This document shows, in pieces, positions 54,814-64,000 of a stretch of 64,000 bases of DNA (the stretch's first letter is position 1; the number at the start of each line of letters is the position of its first letter). The notes beneath the pieces are model-generated. The model ran no database searches. It saw only the letters and a program-made list of their open reading frames with translations, and had not been told where the DNA came from. A program made the translations under genes and the position numbers. The DNA is from Bordetella petrii (GTDB taxonomy: Bacteria; Pseudomonadota; Gammaproteobacteria; Burkholderiales; Burkholderiaceae_B), in NCBI RefSeq assembly GCF_000067205.1, contig NC_010170.1:2046001-2110000 (forward strand), in the 5' to 3' direction.

Positions 54814-57699
54814 TCAGCCCAGCTTGGCGCGCTGCTCGCGCACCTTGGCCAGGGTTTCATTGAACTGCGCCAGCCGGGCCTTTTCCTGCTCTACCACGGC
54901 GGCCGGCGCGCGCTCGACAAAGCTGGCATTACCCAGCTTGCCGGCAGCCTTGGCCGCCTCGCCTTCGAGGCGGGCGATTTCCTTGTCCAGGCGGGCGCGC
55001 TCGGCCGCCACATCGATCTCGACGTGCAGCATCAGGCGCGCGGTGCCCACCACCTGCACGGGCGCGCCGGCGTCGGGCAAGGTGTCGACCACGTCGACCT
55101 GGCTCAGCTTGGCCAGCGCCGCCAGATAGGGGGCGTTGCGCTGCAAGGTGGCGGCATCGCCTTGCGCTACTAGCGGCACGCGCTGCGCCGGCGACAGGCC
55201 CATTTCACCGCGCAGCGCACGCACGGCCTCGACCTGGGCCTTCAGATCCGCGACGTCGGCTTCGGCAGCCGGATCGACCGCGTCGGGGTTGCTGCGCGGG
55301 TAAGGCTGCACGCTGACGCTGTCGGCGACATCGGCCTGGCGCTTGCCGGCCACTACCGACACTTTTTGCCACAGCGCTTCGGTAATGAACGGAATGATGG
55401 GGTGGGCCAGCCGCAGCACGGCCTCCAGCACGCGGATCAGCGTGCGGCGGGTGCCCAGTTGCTGCGCCGGCGTGCCTTGTTGAATTTGCACCTTGGCCAG
55501 CTCGACATACCAGTCGCAGTATTCATCCCATACGTAGCGGTACAGGGCATTGGCCACGTTGTCGAAGCGGTAGTCGGCAAAGCCGCGCTCGACTTCGGCC
55601 TCCAGGGCCTGCAGCTGGCTGACGATCCAGCGGTCGGCGAACGACAGTTCGGCCGGCTGATCGCCGCCCAGGTCGTGGCCTTCGGTGTTCATCAGCACAT
55701 AGCGGGTGGCGTTCCACAGCTTGTTGCAGAAGTTGCGGTAGCCTTCGCAGCGCTTGAGGTCGAAGTTGATGTTGCGGCCCAGCGTGGCGTAGGCCGCCAT
55801 GGTGAAGCGCAGCGCGTCGGTGCCGAAGGCCGGGATGCCGTCGGGGTACTGGCGGCGCGTGGCTTTTTCAATGGCGCCGGCCTGCTTGGGGTTCATCAGG
55901 CCGTAGGTGCGCTTGGCCACCAGGCCGTCCAGGCCGATGCCGTCGATGAGGTCCACCGGATCGAGCGTGTTGCCCTTGGACTTGCTCATCTTCTGGCCGT
56001 CGGCGTCACGGATCAGGCCGTGCACGTATACATGCTTGAACGGAATCTGCCCGGTCAGGTGGGTGGTCATCATGACCATGCGCGCCACCCAGAAGAAAAT
56101 GATGTCGAAGCCCGTGACCAGCACGCTCGACGGCAGGTAGCGCCGCAGGTCGGGCGTGTCTTCCGGCCATCCCAGCGTAGTGAAGGGCACCAGCGCCGAC
56201 GAGAACCACGTGTCCAGCACGTCGGGGTCGCGCGTCAGCGGTCCTGCAACGCCGGCCGCGCGCGCCTGTTCCTGCGCCTGCGCCTCGGTGTGGGCCACGA
56301 ACACCTGGCCGTCTTCCGAGTACCAGGCGGGAATCTGGTGGCCCCACCACAATTGCCGCGAAATGCACCAGTCCTGGATGTTGTTCAGCCACTGGTTGTA
56401 GATGGTGGTCCAGTTTTCCGGATAGAACTTGATGCGGCCGTCGGCCACCACGTCGAGCGCCACCTGGGTGATGCTCTTGCCCGGATGCCGCGTGCCTTCG
56501 GGCGCCGGCTTGCTCATGGCCACGAACCACTGGTCGGTCAGCATGGGTTCGAGCACCACGCCGGTGCGGTCGCCCTTGGGCTGCATCATTTTGTGCGGCT
56601 CGACCCGCACCAGGTACTGTTCGGCCTCAAGCTGGGCCACCACGGCCTTGCGGGCCTCGTAGCGCTCCATGCCCTGGAACTGCTTCGGGCCGTTCTCGTT
56701 GATGTGCGCATCCAGCGTGAAGATCACGATCAGGGGCAGGTCGTGGCGCAGCGCGCAGGCGTAGTCATTGAAGTCGTGGGCGCCGGTGATCTTCACGCAG
56801 CCCGTGCCGAATTCAGGGTCGACGAAATCGTCGGCAATAATGGGGATATTGCGGTCGCACAGCGGCAGTTCGACCATCTTGCCCACCAGATGCTGGTAGC
56901 GCGGATCGTCGGGGTGCACGCACAGCGCGCCGTCGGCCAGCATGGTCTCGGGGCGGGTGGTGGCGATGGTCATGCCGCGCAGGGTGACCGTCTGGCCGTC
57001 CTTGTCGACGATGGTCTGGGGGCCGTCGACGAACGGGTACAGAATGTGCCACATGTGGCCGTCGACTTCCTCGGACTGCACTTCCAGGTCGGAAACCGCC
57101 GTCAGCAGCTTCGGGTCCCAGTTGACCAGCCGCTTGCCGCGGTAGATCAGGCCTTGCTGGTACAGGCGCACGAAGGTCTCCACCACGCCGCGCGACATGC
57201 GGTCGTCCATGGTGAAGTACTCGCGCGGCCAGTCGGCCGAGGCGCCCAGGCGGCGCACCTGGCCGGTGATGGTGTTGCCCGACTGCTCTTTCCATTCCCA
57301 GACTTTTTCGATGAACTTCTCGCGGCCGAGGTCGTGGCGCGAGACTTTCTCGGCGTCGAGGCGGCGCTCGACGACGATCTGGGTGGCGATGCCGGCGTGG
57401 TCGGTGCCCGGCACGAAGACCGTGTCGTCGCCGCGCATGCGGTGGTAGCGCACCAGGCCATCCATGATGGTCTGGTTGAACGCGTGTCCCATGTGCAGCG
57501 TGCCCGTGACGTTGGGCGGCGGAAACTGGATCACATAAGGCTCGGGGTCGGTCCCCATTTTTACGTGCTGGCCCGCGGTGAAATAGCCGCGCCGTTCCCA
57601 TTCGGCGTACCAGCGCGCCTCGAGTTCGGCGGGCTCGAAGCTCTTGGGCAGGTCGGCAGAGTCGGTTTCGGACGGGATCGGGGCTGCGGCTTCAGTCAT
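54814..57699 (-). CDS. valS: Valyl-tRNA synthetase
   Basis: The 961-residue class I synthetase starts at the ATG 57699-57697 (MTEAAAPIPSETDSADLPKS). The HIGH-type motif is FPPPNVTGTLHMGHAF and KMSKS is in GQKMSKSKGN. An editing domain with TTRPETMLADGALCVHPDD lies between them. The C-terminal coiled-coil arm is RARLDKEIARLEGEAAKAAG. The frame has an ATG 57 bases further upstream, but the chosen start fits the family length. Confidence 0.97.
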   Translation of the reverse strand: MTEAAAPIPSETDSADLPKSFEPAELEARWYAEWERRGYFTAGQHVKMGTDPEPYVIQFPPPNVTGTLHMGHAFNQTIMDGLVRYHRMRGDDTVFVPGTDHAGIATQIVVERRLDAEKVSRHDLGREKFIEKVWEWKEQSGNTITGQVRRLGASADWPREYFTMDDRMSRGVVETFVRLYQQGLIYRGKRLVNWDPKLLTAVSDLEVQSEEVDGHMWHILYPFVDGPQTIVDKDGQTVTLRGMTIATTRPETMLADGALCVHPDDPRYQHLVGKMVELPLCDRNIPIIADDFVDPEFGTGCVKITGAHDFNDYACALRHDLPLIVIFTLDAHINENGPKQFQGMERYEARKAVVAQLEAEQYLVRVEPHKMMQPKGDRTGVVLEPMLTDQWFVAMSKPAPEGTRHPGKSITQVALDVVADGRIKFYPENWTTIYNQWLNNIQDWCISRQLWWGHQIPAWYSEDGQVFVAHTEAQAQEQARAAGVAGPLTRDPDVLDTWFSSALVPFTTLGWPEDTPDLRRYLPSSVLVTGFDIIFFWVARMVMMTTHLTGQIPFKHVYVHGLIRDADGQKMSKSKGNTLDPVDLIDGIGLDGLVAKRTYGLMNPKQAGAIEKATRRQYPDGIPAFGTDALRFTMAAYATLGRNINFDLKRCEGYRNFCNKLWNATRYVLMNTEGHDLGGDQPAELSFADRWIVSQLQALEAEVERGFADYRFDNVANALYRYVWDEYCDWYVELAKVQIQQGTPAQQLGTRRTLIRVLEAVLRLAHPIIPFITEALWQKVSVVAGKRQADVADSVSVQPYPRSNPDAVDPAAEADVADLKAQVEAVRALRGEMGLSPAQRVPLVAQGDAATLQRNAPYLAALAKLSQVDVVDTLPDAGAPVQVVGTARLMLHVEIDVAAERARLDKEIARLEGEAAKAAGKLGNASFVERAPAAVVEQEKARLAQFNETLAKVREQRAKLG

Positions 57700-58022
57700 T
57701 ACGGGTTCCGGCAAAAAAGCGGGGGCGGGCCAATAGGCGGCCAAGCAAACCTGCAATTTTAAGATGTATTGCGGTCTTGACGGCGTGCTAGAATGCCGGG
57801 TTACTGTAAACCTTTCAGAAGTCCCTGTTTTTATTAATTATTTAAGAAAAACGCGGCGGTCGCCGGAAAGTTCCGGAACCTTGTGGAAGGGCCCAGTCTC
57901 GAATCCAGCCCGGAATGCCGCACCGCAGACAGGCCGACCCACCGTTGCCTCGGTGCGGGCCAGGCCGTCGTGGCGTGCAACCCATCAACCGAAAAACAGT
58001 CAAACCCAGTTTGGAGTTTCCT
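57700..58022. other. Divergent valS-ndk control region
   Basis: About 320 bases without a gene. It includes an AT-rich patch (57830-57860) and the boxes TTGACG (57777-57782) and TAGAAT (57789-57794), which are too close together to form one promoter. A 9-bp TTAC-T-GTAA palindrome is at 57801-57809. The long leader before ndk (over 150 bases from this patch) has no riboswitch fold that I recognise. Confidence 0.45.
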
Positions 58023-58448
58023 ATGTCCGTCGAACGCACTCTCTCGATCATCAAGCCCGACGCCGTTGCCAAGAACGTCATCGGCCAGATCATCGCCCGC
58101 TTTGAAAACGCCGGCCTGAAGGTCATCGCCGCTCGCCTGCAGCAACTGTCGCGCGCCGATGCCGAGCGCTTCTACGCCGTGCACAAAGAGCGCCCCTTCT
58201 TCAAGGACCTGGTCGACTTCATGGTCTCGGGTCCGGTGTTCGTGCAAGTGCTCGAAGGCGAAGGCGCCATCCAGAAAAACCGCGACCTGATGGGCGCCAC
58301 CGATCCCAAGAAGGCCGCGCCGGGCACCATCCGCGCCGACTTCGCCGACAGCATCGACGCCAACGCCGTGCATGGCTCCGACGCCGCTGAAACGGCCGCC
58401 GTCGAAGTCGCGTTCTTCTTCCCCGAAATCAACATCCACAGCCGTTGA
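58023..58448 (+). CDS. ndk: Nucleoside diphosphate kinase
   Basis: The 141-residue protein starts MSVERTLSIIKPDAVAKNVI. The phospho-histidine is H117 in DANAVHGSDAAETA. It equilibrates nucleoside triphosphate pools. It is the first gene of the ndk-rlmN-rodZ-like-ispG-hisS-yfgM-bamB run, an order conserved widely in proteobacteria. rlmN starts 27 bases after its stop. Confidence 0.98.
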   Translation: MSVERTLSIIKPDAVAKNVIGQIIARFENAGLKVIAARLQQLSRADAERFYAVHKERPFFKDLVDFMVSGPVFVQVLEGEGAIQKNRDLMGATDPKKAAPGTIRADFADSIDANAVHGSDAAETAAVEVAFFFPEINIHSR

Positions 58449-58475
58449 TCCGCGCCTTGCGCGCCTGAGCAAGTC

Positions 58476-59617
<1,142 letters not shown>

Positions 59618-59621
<4 letters not shown>

Positions 59622-60121
59622 CGCAGGAGCTCGACCCGGCTGTTTCCGCAAGCGAATCCCCCATGCAGGCCCAGGCGCAGGCCGCCACGGTCGGCCAGGC
59701 CTTGCAGGCCCTGCGCGTGGCGCGCGGCTGGTCGCTCGACGAAGTCTCCAGCCGCATCAAGTTCTCGGCGCGCCAGATCCAGGCGCTCGAAAACGAGCAA
59801 TGGGCCAAGCTGCCTTCCGGGGTGTCGCTGCGCGGCCTGATCCGCAGCTATGCGCGCCTGCTCGATGCCGACGCCCCGGCTATCGTCGCCTCCCTCGAAA
59901 CACAAATCGCCGCGGCGCCCGCCTCCGGCGCCGGGCATCGCGCTGGCCGCCCCATGGCCGTGCCGATCCAGCCGCACGACGACGAGCGTGGCGGCGCGCC
60001 CTGGGGCTGGCTGCTGGTCATCCTGGCCCTGTTGGTCGCGCTGGTCGCCTACGCGTTCTGGCAGGGCTGGCTGCCCGCCGAATGGCTGCCCACGGCCTGG
60101 TTCTCCCGGGTGAATCCGTAA
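59618..60121 (+). CDS. RodZ-like helix-turn-helix membrane protein (short form)
   Basis: The 167-residue protein has an N-terminal HTH_25 domain (QALRVARGWSLDEVSSRIKF and then SARQIQALENEQWAKLPSGV), a linker and one transmembrane helix at about 128-150 (WGWLLVILALLVALVAYAFW). It ends about 15 residues later, so it lacks the periplasmic DUF4115 domain of long RodZ proteins. RodZ anchors the MreB cytoskeleton; a short form might do the same or be only a membrane-bound DNA-binding protein. It overlaps rlmN by 4 bases and precedes ispG by 13 bases, the usual place for rodZ. Confidence 0.85.
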
Positions 60122-60134
60122 TACCGGTGTACGC

Positions 60135-61421
60135 ATGCAACAGCCGTCTCCGCCCTGCCACGACGTTCCGCCACCCGAAGTAGGGGCCGCGCCGCGCCGG
60201 CCCACCCGCTCGGTTGCCGTGCAATGGGGCGACCGCCGGGTCGTCATCGGCGGCGCCGCGCCGGTCGTGGTGCAATCCATGACCAACACCGATACGGCCG
60301 ACCCCATCGCCACCGCCATCCAGGTCAAGGAATTGGCGCAGGCCGGGTCCGAGCTCGTGCGCATCACGGTCAATACCCCCGAGGCCGCCCGTGAAGTCAT
60401 CGCCATCCGCGAACAACTCGACCGCATGGGCGTGTCGGTGCCGCTGGTGGGCGACTTCCACTACAACGGCCACAAGCTGCTCACGCAATTTCCCGATTGC
60501 GCCCAGGCGCTGTCCAAGTACCGCATCAACCCCGGCAACATGGGCGGCGGCAAGCGGCGCGACGACAACTTCGCCCAGATGATCGAAGTGGCCTGCCGCC
60601 ACGACAAGCCAGTGCGCATCGGCGTCAACTGGGGTAGTCTCGACCACGAACTGATGGCGCGCAAAATGGACGAAAACAGCCGTCGCGCGCAACCCTGGGA
60701 AGCCCAGGCGGTGATGCGCGACGCGCTGGTGGTCTCGGCCATCAGCAATGCCCAGCGCGCCGAGCAGCTGGGCCTGCGCGGCGACGCCATCATCCTGTCG
60801 TGCAAGGTCAGCCACGTGCAAGACCTCATCGCCGTCTACCGCGACCTGTCCGCGCGCTGCGACTACCCCCTGCACCTGGGCCTGACCGAAGCCGGCATGG
60901 GCAGCAAGGGCATCGTCGCCTCGACGGCGGCGCTGGCGGTGCTGCTGCAGCAGGGCATCGGCGACACCATACGCATTTCGCTCACCCCCGAACCGGGTGG
61001 CGACCGCGCCCGCGAAGTCATCGTGGCCCAGGAAATCCTGCAAACCATGAACCTGCGGGCGTTCACGCCCATGGTGGTGGCCTGCCCGGGTTGCGGGCGC
61101 ACCAGCAGCACGTTCTTCCAGGAACTGGCCGACAGCATCCAGTCGTACCTGCGGCGCCAGATGCCGGTATGGCGCGCCCGCTATCCGGGCGTCGAAAGCA
61201 TGAACGTCGCCGTGATGGGCTGCGTGGTGAATGGCCCGGGCGAAAGCCGTCACGCCGATATCGGCATCAGCCTGCCGGGCACGGGCGAAGTGCCGGCCGC
61301 TCCGGTGTTCATCGATGGCGAACGCACCGTCACCCTGAAGGGCGACCGCATCGCCGAAGAATTCCAGACCATTGTCGAAGACTACGTCGCGCGCCGCTAT
61401 GGCGCGCAGGCCACTCACTGA
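60135..61421 (+). CDS. ispG: 4-hydroxy-3-methylbut-2-enyl diphosphate synthase
   Basis: The 428-residue protein has an N-terminal TIM barrel (VQSMTNTDTADPIATAIQVK, MGVSVPLVGDFHYNGHKLL) and a C-terminal 4Fe-4S domain with ligands in VACPGCGRTSSTFFQELA and MGCVVNGPGESRHADIGI. It performs the penultimate step of the MEP isoprenoid pathway. The length includes the insert typical of proteobacterial IspG. hisS follows after 47 bases. Confidence 0.97.
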   Translation: MQQPSPPCHDVPPPEVGAAPRRPTRSVAVQWGDRRVVIGGAAPVVVQSMTNTDTADPIATAIQVKELAQAGSELVRITVNTPEAAREVIAIREQLDRMGVSVPLVGDFHYNGHKLLTQFPDCAQALSKYRINPGNMGGGKRRDDNFAQMIEVACRHDKPVRIGVNWGSLDHELMARKMDENSRRAQPWEAQAVMRDALVVSAISNAQRAEQLGLRGDAIILSCKVSHVQDLIAVYRDLSARCDYPLHLGLTEAGMGSKGIVASTAALAVLLQQGIGDTIRISLTPEPGGDRAREVIVAQEILQTMNLRAFTPMVVACPGCGRTSSTFFQELADSIQSYLRRQMPVWRARYPGVESMNVAVMGCVVNGPGESRHADIGISLPGTGEVPAAPVFIDGERTVTLKGDRIAEEFQTIVEDYVARRYGAQATH

Positions 61422-61468
61422 AAAAGGGGCTGAGCCGCCTGGCGCGCCGCGGTGCGGGCCGTCGCGGC

Positions 61469-62764
61469 ATGAAGAAGATGACGCAAGCTTTCCAGAAAGT
61501 CGCCGCCATACGCGGCATGAATGACGTACTGCCTGGCGACGGCGCGCGCTGGGAACAATTCGAGAGCATCGTGCGCGAATGGCTGCGCGGCTACGGGTAC
61601 CGCAACGTGCGCACGCCCGTGCTCGAGCATACGCGCCTGTTCGCGCGCGGCATCGGCGAAGTCACTGACATCGTCGAAAAAGAGATGTACACCTTCACCG
61701 ATGCGCTCAATGGCGACTCGCTCACCATGCGGCCCGAAATGACCGCCGGCGTGGTGCGCGCCAGCATCGAGCACAACCTGCTGTACGACCGGCCGCAGCG
61801 CGTCTACAGCATCGGCCCCGTGTTTCGCCACGAGCGCCCGCAGCGCGGCCGCTACCGCCAATTCCACCAGATCGACGTCGAAGCCCTGGGCTTTGCCGGC
61901 CCGGACGTCGACGCCGAGCTCATCGTCATGCTGGCGCGCCTCTGGAAGCGCCTGGGCCTGACCGACGTACGACTGGAGCTCAATTCGCTGGGCCAGCCCG
62001 CCGAGCGCGCCGCCCACCGGGCCGCGCTCATCGAGCACCTCGAACGCCACCGCGACATCCTCGACGAAGACGGCCAGCGGCGCCTGTACAGCAACCCGCT
62101 GCGCGTGCTCGACACCAAGAATCCGGCCATGCAGGCCATGGCCGACAGCGCGCCGCGCCTGTTCGATTTCCTGGGTGACGAATCTCGAGCCCACTTTGAT
62201 GGCCTGTGCCAGTTGCTGGCCGATGCCGGCATCGAATACCGGCTCAATCCGCGCCTGGTGCGCGGGCTCGACTACTACAACCTGACCGTCTTCGAATGGG
62301 TTACCGACCGCCTGGGGGCGCAGGGCACGGTGTGTGGCGGCGGCCGCTACGACGGCCTGATCGAGCTGCTGGGCGGCAAGCCCGCGCCCGCGGTCGGTTT
62401 CGCCATTGGCATGGAGCGCCTGCTCGACCTCTGGGAACAAAGCGTGCCGCCGGCGCCCACGCCCGAATGCGAGGTCTACGTGGTGCACCAGGGCGAAGCG
62501 GCGCAGCGCCTGGCCGCGCGCGTCGGCGAGCAACTGCGCGACGCCGGTCTGTCGGTCATCGTGCATGCCGGCTCGTCCGGTTTCAAATCGCAATTCAAGC
62601 GGGCCGACGCCAGCGGCGCCCGTGTTGCGGTTATTCTTGGCAGCGATGAAGTGGCCGCCGGCACCGCCAGCGTGAAGTTCTTGCGTGCCGACGCAGCCGG
62701 CGAAGCCGCGCAGCAGCAGGTCGCGCTGGACCGCCTGGCCGACGTTTTGAAATCCAAGGGTTAG
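61469..62764 (+). CDS. hisS: Histidyl-tRNA synthetase
   Basis: The 431-residue class II enzyme has motif 1 region IRGMNDVLPGDGARWEQFES, motif 2 RVYSIGPVFRHERPQRGRYR, histidine-specific LVRGLDYYNLTVFEW and motif 3 GFAIGMERLL. The C-terminal anticodon-binding domain contains GSSGFKSQFKRADASGARVA. I chose the ATG at 61469; an ATG three codons later is also possible. The frame is open upstream inside ispG but that part is not protein-like. Confidence 0.97.
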   Translation: MKKMTQAFQKVAAIRGMNDVLPGDGARWEQFESIVREWLRGYGYRNVRTPVLEHTRLFARGIGEVTDIVEKEMYTFTDALNGDSLTMRPEMTAGVVRASIEHNLLYDRPQRVYSIGPVFRHERPQRGRYRQFHQIDVEALGFAGPDVDAELIVMLARLWKRLGLTDVRLELNSLGQPAERAAHRAALIEHLERHRDILDEDGQRRLYSNPLRVLDTKNPAMQAMADSAPRLFDFLGDESRAHFDGLCQLLADAGIEYRLNPRLVRGLDYYNLTVFEWVTDRLGAQGTVCGGGRYDGLIELLGGKPAPAVGFAIGMERLLDLWEQSVPPAPTPECEVYVVHQGEAAQRLAARVGEQLRDAGLSVIVHAGSSGFKSQFKRADASGARVAVILGSDEVAAGTASVKFLRADAAGEAAQQQVALDRLADVLKSKG

Positions 62765-62765
62765 C

Positions 62766-63404
62766 ATGGCATACGATCTCGAAGAACAGGAACAACTCGA
62801 CGCAATCAAGGCCTGGTGGGCGCGCTACGGCACGCTCGTGGTGACCCTTGCGGCCATCGCCGCGCTGGCCTGGGGCGGCTGGTGGGGCTGGAAGGCCTAC
62901 CAGACGCATCGGGCCAACCAGGCCATGGGCTACTTCGAGGCCCTCGAAGACGCCGCCCGCCTGGGAGGCACGGATTCCACCGTGCGCATCAAGGCCGCGG
63001 CCTCGACCTTGCGCAGCGACTACCCGTCCACGGGCTACGCGGCGCGCGGCGCCCTGGTGGCCGCCCATGCGCTCGAACAGCAGAACGACATCGCCGGCGC
63101 GCGTGAACAGCTCGAATGGCTGGCCGGCCAGTCCAAGCAGGCCGCGCTGCAGCCGGTGGCGCGCGTGCGCCTGGCCGGCCTGCTGCTCGACCAGAAGCAA
63201 TACGACGCCGCCCTGGCGCAGCTCGATAACCCCCCGGCGGCGTTCGCCGCGCTGTATGCCGATCGCCGCGGCGACATCCTGGCCGCCCAGGGCAAGCCTG
63301 AAGATGCCCGCAAGGCCTGGCAAGCCGCGCTCGACGGGCTTGCCGCCAACGACCCCCTGCGGCAGGCCGTGCAATTGAAACTGGATGCCCTCAGCGGAGC
63401 CTGA
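62766..63404 (+). CDS. yfgM: YfgM-type tetratricopeptide inner-membrane protein
   Basis: The 212-residue protein has a short cytoplasmic start (MAYDLEEQEQLDAIKAWWAR), one membrane helix at about 22-42 (LVVTLAAIAALAWGGWWGW) and periplasmic TPR-like repeats (YAARGALVAAHALEQQNDIA, DAALAQLDNPPAAFAALYAD). YfgM associates with the Sec translocon partner PpiD and helps periplasmic protein traffic. It starts 1 base after the hisS stop and is followed by bamB after 4 bases. Confidence 0.93.
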   Translation: MAYDLEEQEQLDAIKAWWARYGTLVVTLAAIAALAWGGWWGWKAYQTHRANQAMGYFEALEDAARLGGTDSTVRIKAAASTLRSDYPSTGYAARGALVAAHALEQQNDIAGAREQLEWLAGQSKQAALQPVARVRLAGLLLDQKQYDAALAQLDNPPAAFAALYADRRGDILAAQGKPEDARKAWQAALDGLAANDPLRQAVQLKLDALSGA

Positions 63405-63408
63405 TCGT

Positions 63409-64000
63409 ATGTTTAATTTCCGTCCCGGCCGCATGTGGCGCGGCGCAGCCCTGGCCGCCAGCCTGCTCGCGCTGGCCGGCTGCTCGATGTTCTCCAGCAA
63501 CGACGACCGCTACGAGCCCGCGCCTCTTACCGAGTACGCGCCGGGCATGTCGGTGCGCACCATCTGGTCCACGTCGGTGGGCAGCGGCTCCGGTTTCGGC
63601 TTCGTGCCCGTCGTTGTCGGCGACGCGGTCTATGCCGCCACGCCCGACGGCTCGGTCGCCAAGCTTGAGCTGGCCAGCGGCCGGGTGCTCTGGAAAGCCG
63701 ATGCCGACACCAAGCTGTCGGCCGGCGTCGGCAGCGACGGCGCCACCACCGTCGTCGCCTCGCCGCTGGGCGCGGTCATCGCCTTCGACGACACCGGCAA
63801 GGTCAAATGGAAGGCTCAGGCTTCCAGCGACGTCGCCATTCCTCCGGTCGTCGGCTACGGCGCTGTCGTGGTGCGCAGCGGCGACTACCGCATCCAGGCG
63901 TTCAACATCGAGAACGGCGAGCGTCTCTGGAGCCTGCAACGTCCGGGGCCGGCGCTGGCCTTGCGCAGCAACGCGCAAATGATCATGGCCGAAGGGCTGG
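63409..64000 (+). CDS. bamB: Outer-membrane assembly lipoprotein BamB, N-terminal part (runs off window)
   Basis: The first 197 residues are visible. The lipoprotein signal ends LLALAGC-SM (lipobox). Repeating PQQ-type beta-propeller blades follow: VYAATPDGSVAKLELASGRV, LWKADADTKLSAG, VIAFDDTGKVKWKAQ and IQAFNIENGERLWSLQ. BamB is a scaffold subunit of the BAM complex that inserts outer-membrane barrels. Its position after yfgM is standard. The gene is cut by the right edge of the window. Confidence 0.96.
   Translation, partial: MFNFRPGRMWRGAALAASLLALAGCSMFSSNDDRYEPAPLTEYAPGMSVRTIWSTSVGSGSGFGFVPVVVGDAVYAATPDGSVAKLELASGRVLWKADADTKLSAGVGSDGATTVVASPLGAVIAFDDTGKVKWKAQASSDVAIPPVVGYGAVVVRSGDYRIQAFNIENGERLWSLQRPGPALALRSNAQMIMAEGL

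Noticed and set aside
55366..57762. Long antisense open frame opposite valS
   Set aside because: It lies entirely over conserved valS codons and has no ribosome site or family-like sequence.
57777..57794. TTGACG and TAGAAT as an ndk promoter
   Set aside because: The spacing is only 6 bases, so the two boxes cannot act as one sigma-70 promoter.

Overview
The window is GC-rich, densely coding DNA from a betaproteobacterial chromosome. Protein sequences and local gene order (parE/parC, alaS-rpsP-rimM-trmD, ndk-rlmN-rodZ-like-ispG-hisS-yfgM-bamB, ectRABCD) point to Alcaligenaceae, most likely Bordetella or a close relative such as Achromobacter; the species call is inference. No rRNA, tRNA, CRISPR array or prophage was recognised.

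Layout. 1-3869: 5' end of glnE, divergent from a yhdP-type AsmA-like gene. 3870-5954: a repeat zone with a long inverted repeat, 42-bp and 127-bp tandem repeats built around a GGTGTCTGAC/GTCAGACACC palindrome, and an IS110-family element inserted in the loop of one palindrome. Its non-coding left end appears to encode a bridge RNA whose guides match the actual insertion site. 5955-12274: rho and trxA on the minus strand, then parE and parC. 12202-13533: the convergent 3' ends of parC and a TRAP permease gene, with the gene-end segment tandemly amplified to five copies. 13469-19737: minus-strand TRAP permease, TAXI receptor, class III aminotransferase and RpiR regulator. 20010-23868: ectoine/hydroxyectoine operon ectR-ectABCD. 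24094-28292: KdgT-type permease, four-carbon acid sugar kinase, PdxA2 and a GntR regulator, a D-threonate-type catabolic operon. 28360-33595: MOSC protein, Gdx/SugE guanidinium exporter behind a guanidine-II (mini-ykkC) riboswitch, a flavin/2Fe-2S reductase, DadA-like dehydrogenase and an orphan UgpB-like binding protein.

33806-42648: a chromosomal type IVb (thin-pilus) locus pilL-N-O-P-Q-R-S-V resembling the pilus genes of IncI plasmids, but without shufflon recombinase, prepilin peptidase, pilM or pilT nearby. 42718-47413: alaS, a TusA-like gene, rpsP, rimM, trmD. 47605-51868: XRE-cupin regulator, polar amino-acid-type ABC transporter and a PuuB-like FAD oxidase, probably an amine or amino-acid uptake and oxidation unit. 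51875-54785: two-component system divergent from a MipA/OmpV outer-membrane protein. 54814-64000: valS on the minus strand, then ndk, rlmN, a RodZ-like gene, ispG, hisS, yfgM and the start of bamB.

Most of the window is core metabolism and translation genes. The unusual content is in the two repeat zones, the IS110 element, the riboswitch-controlled exporter and the thin-pilus locus.
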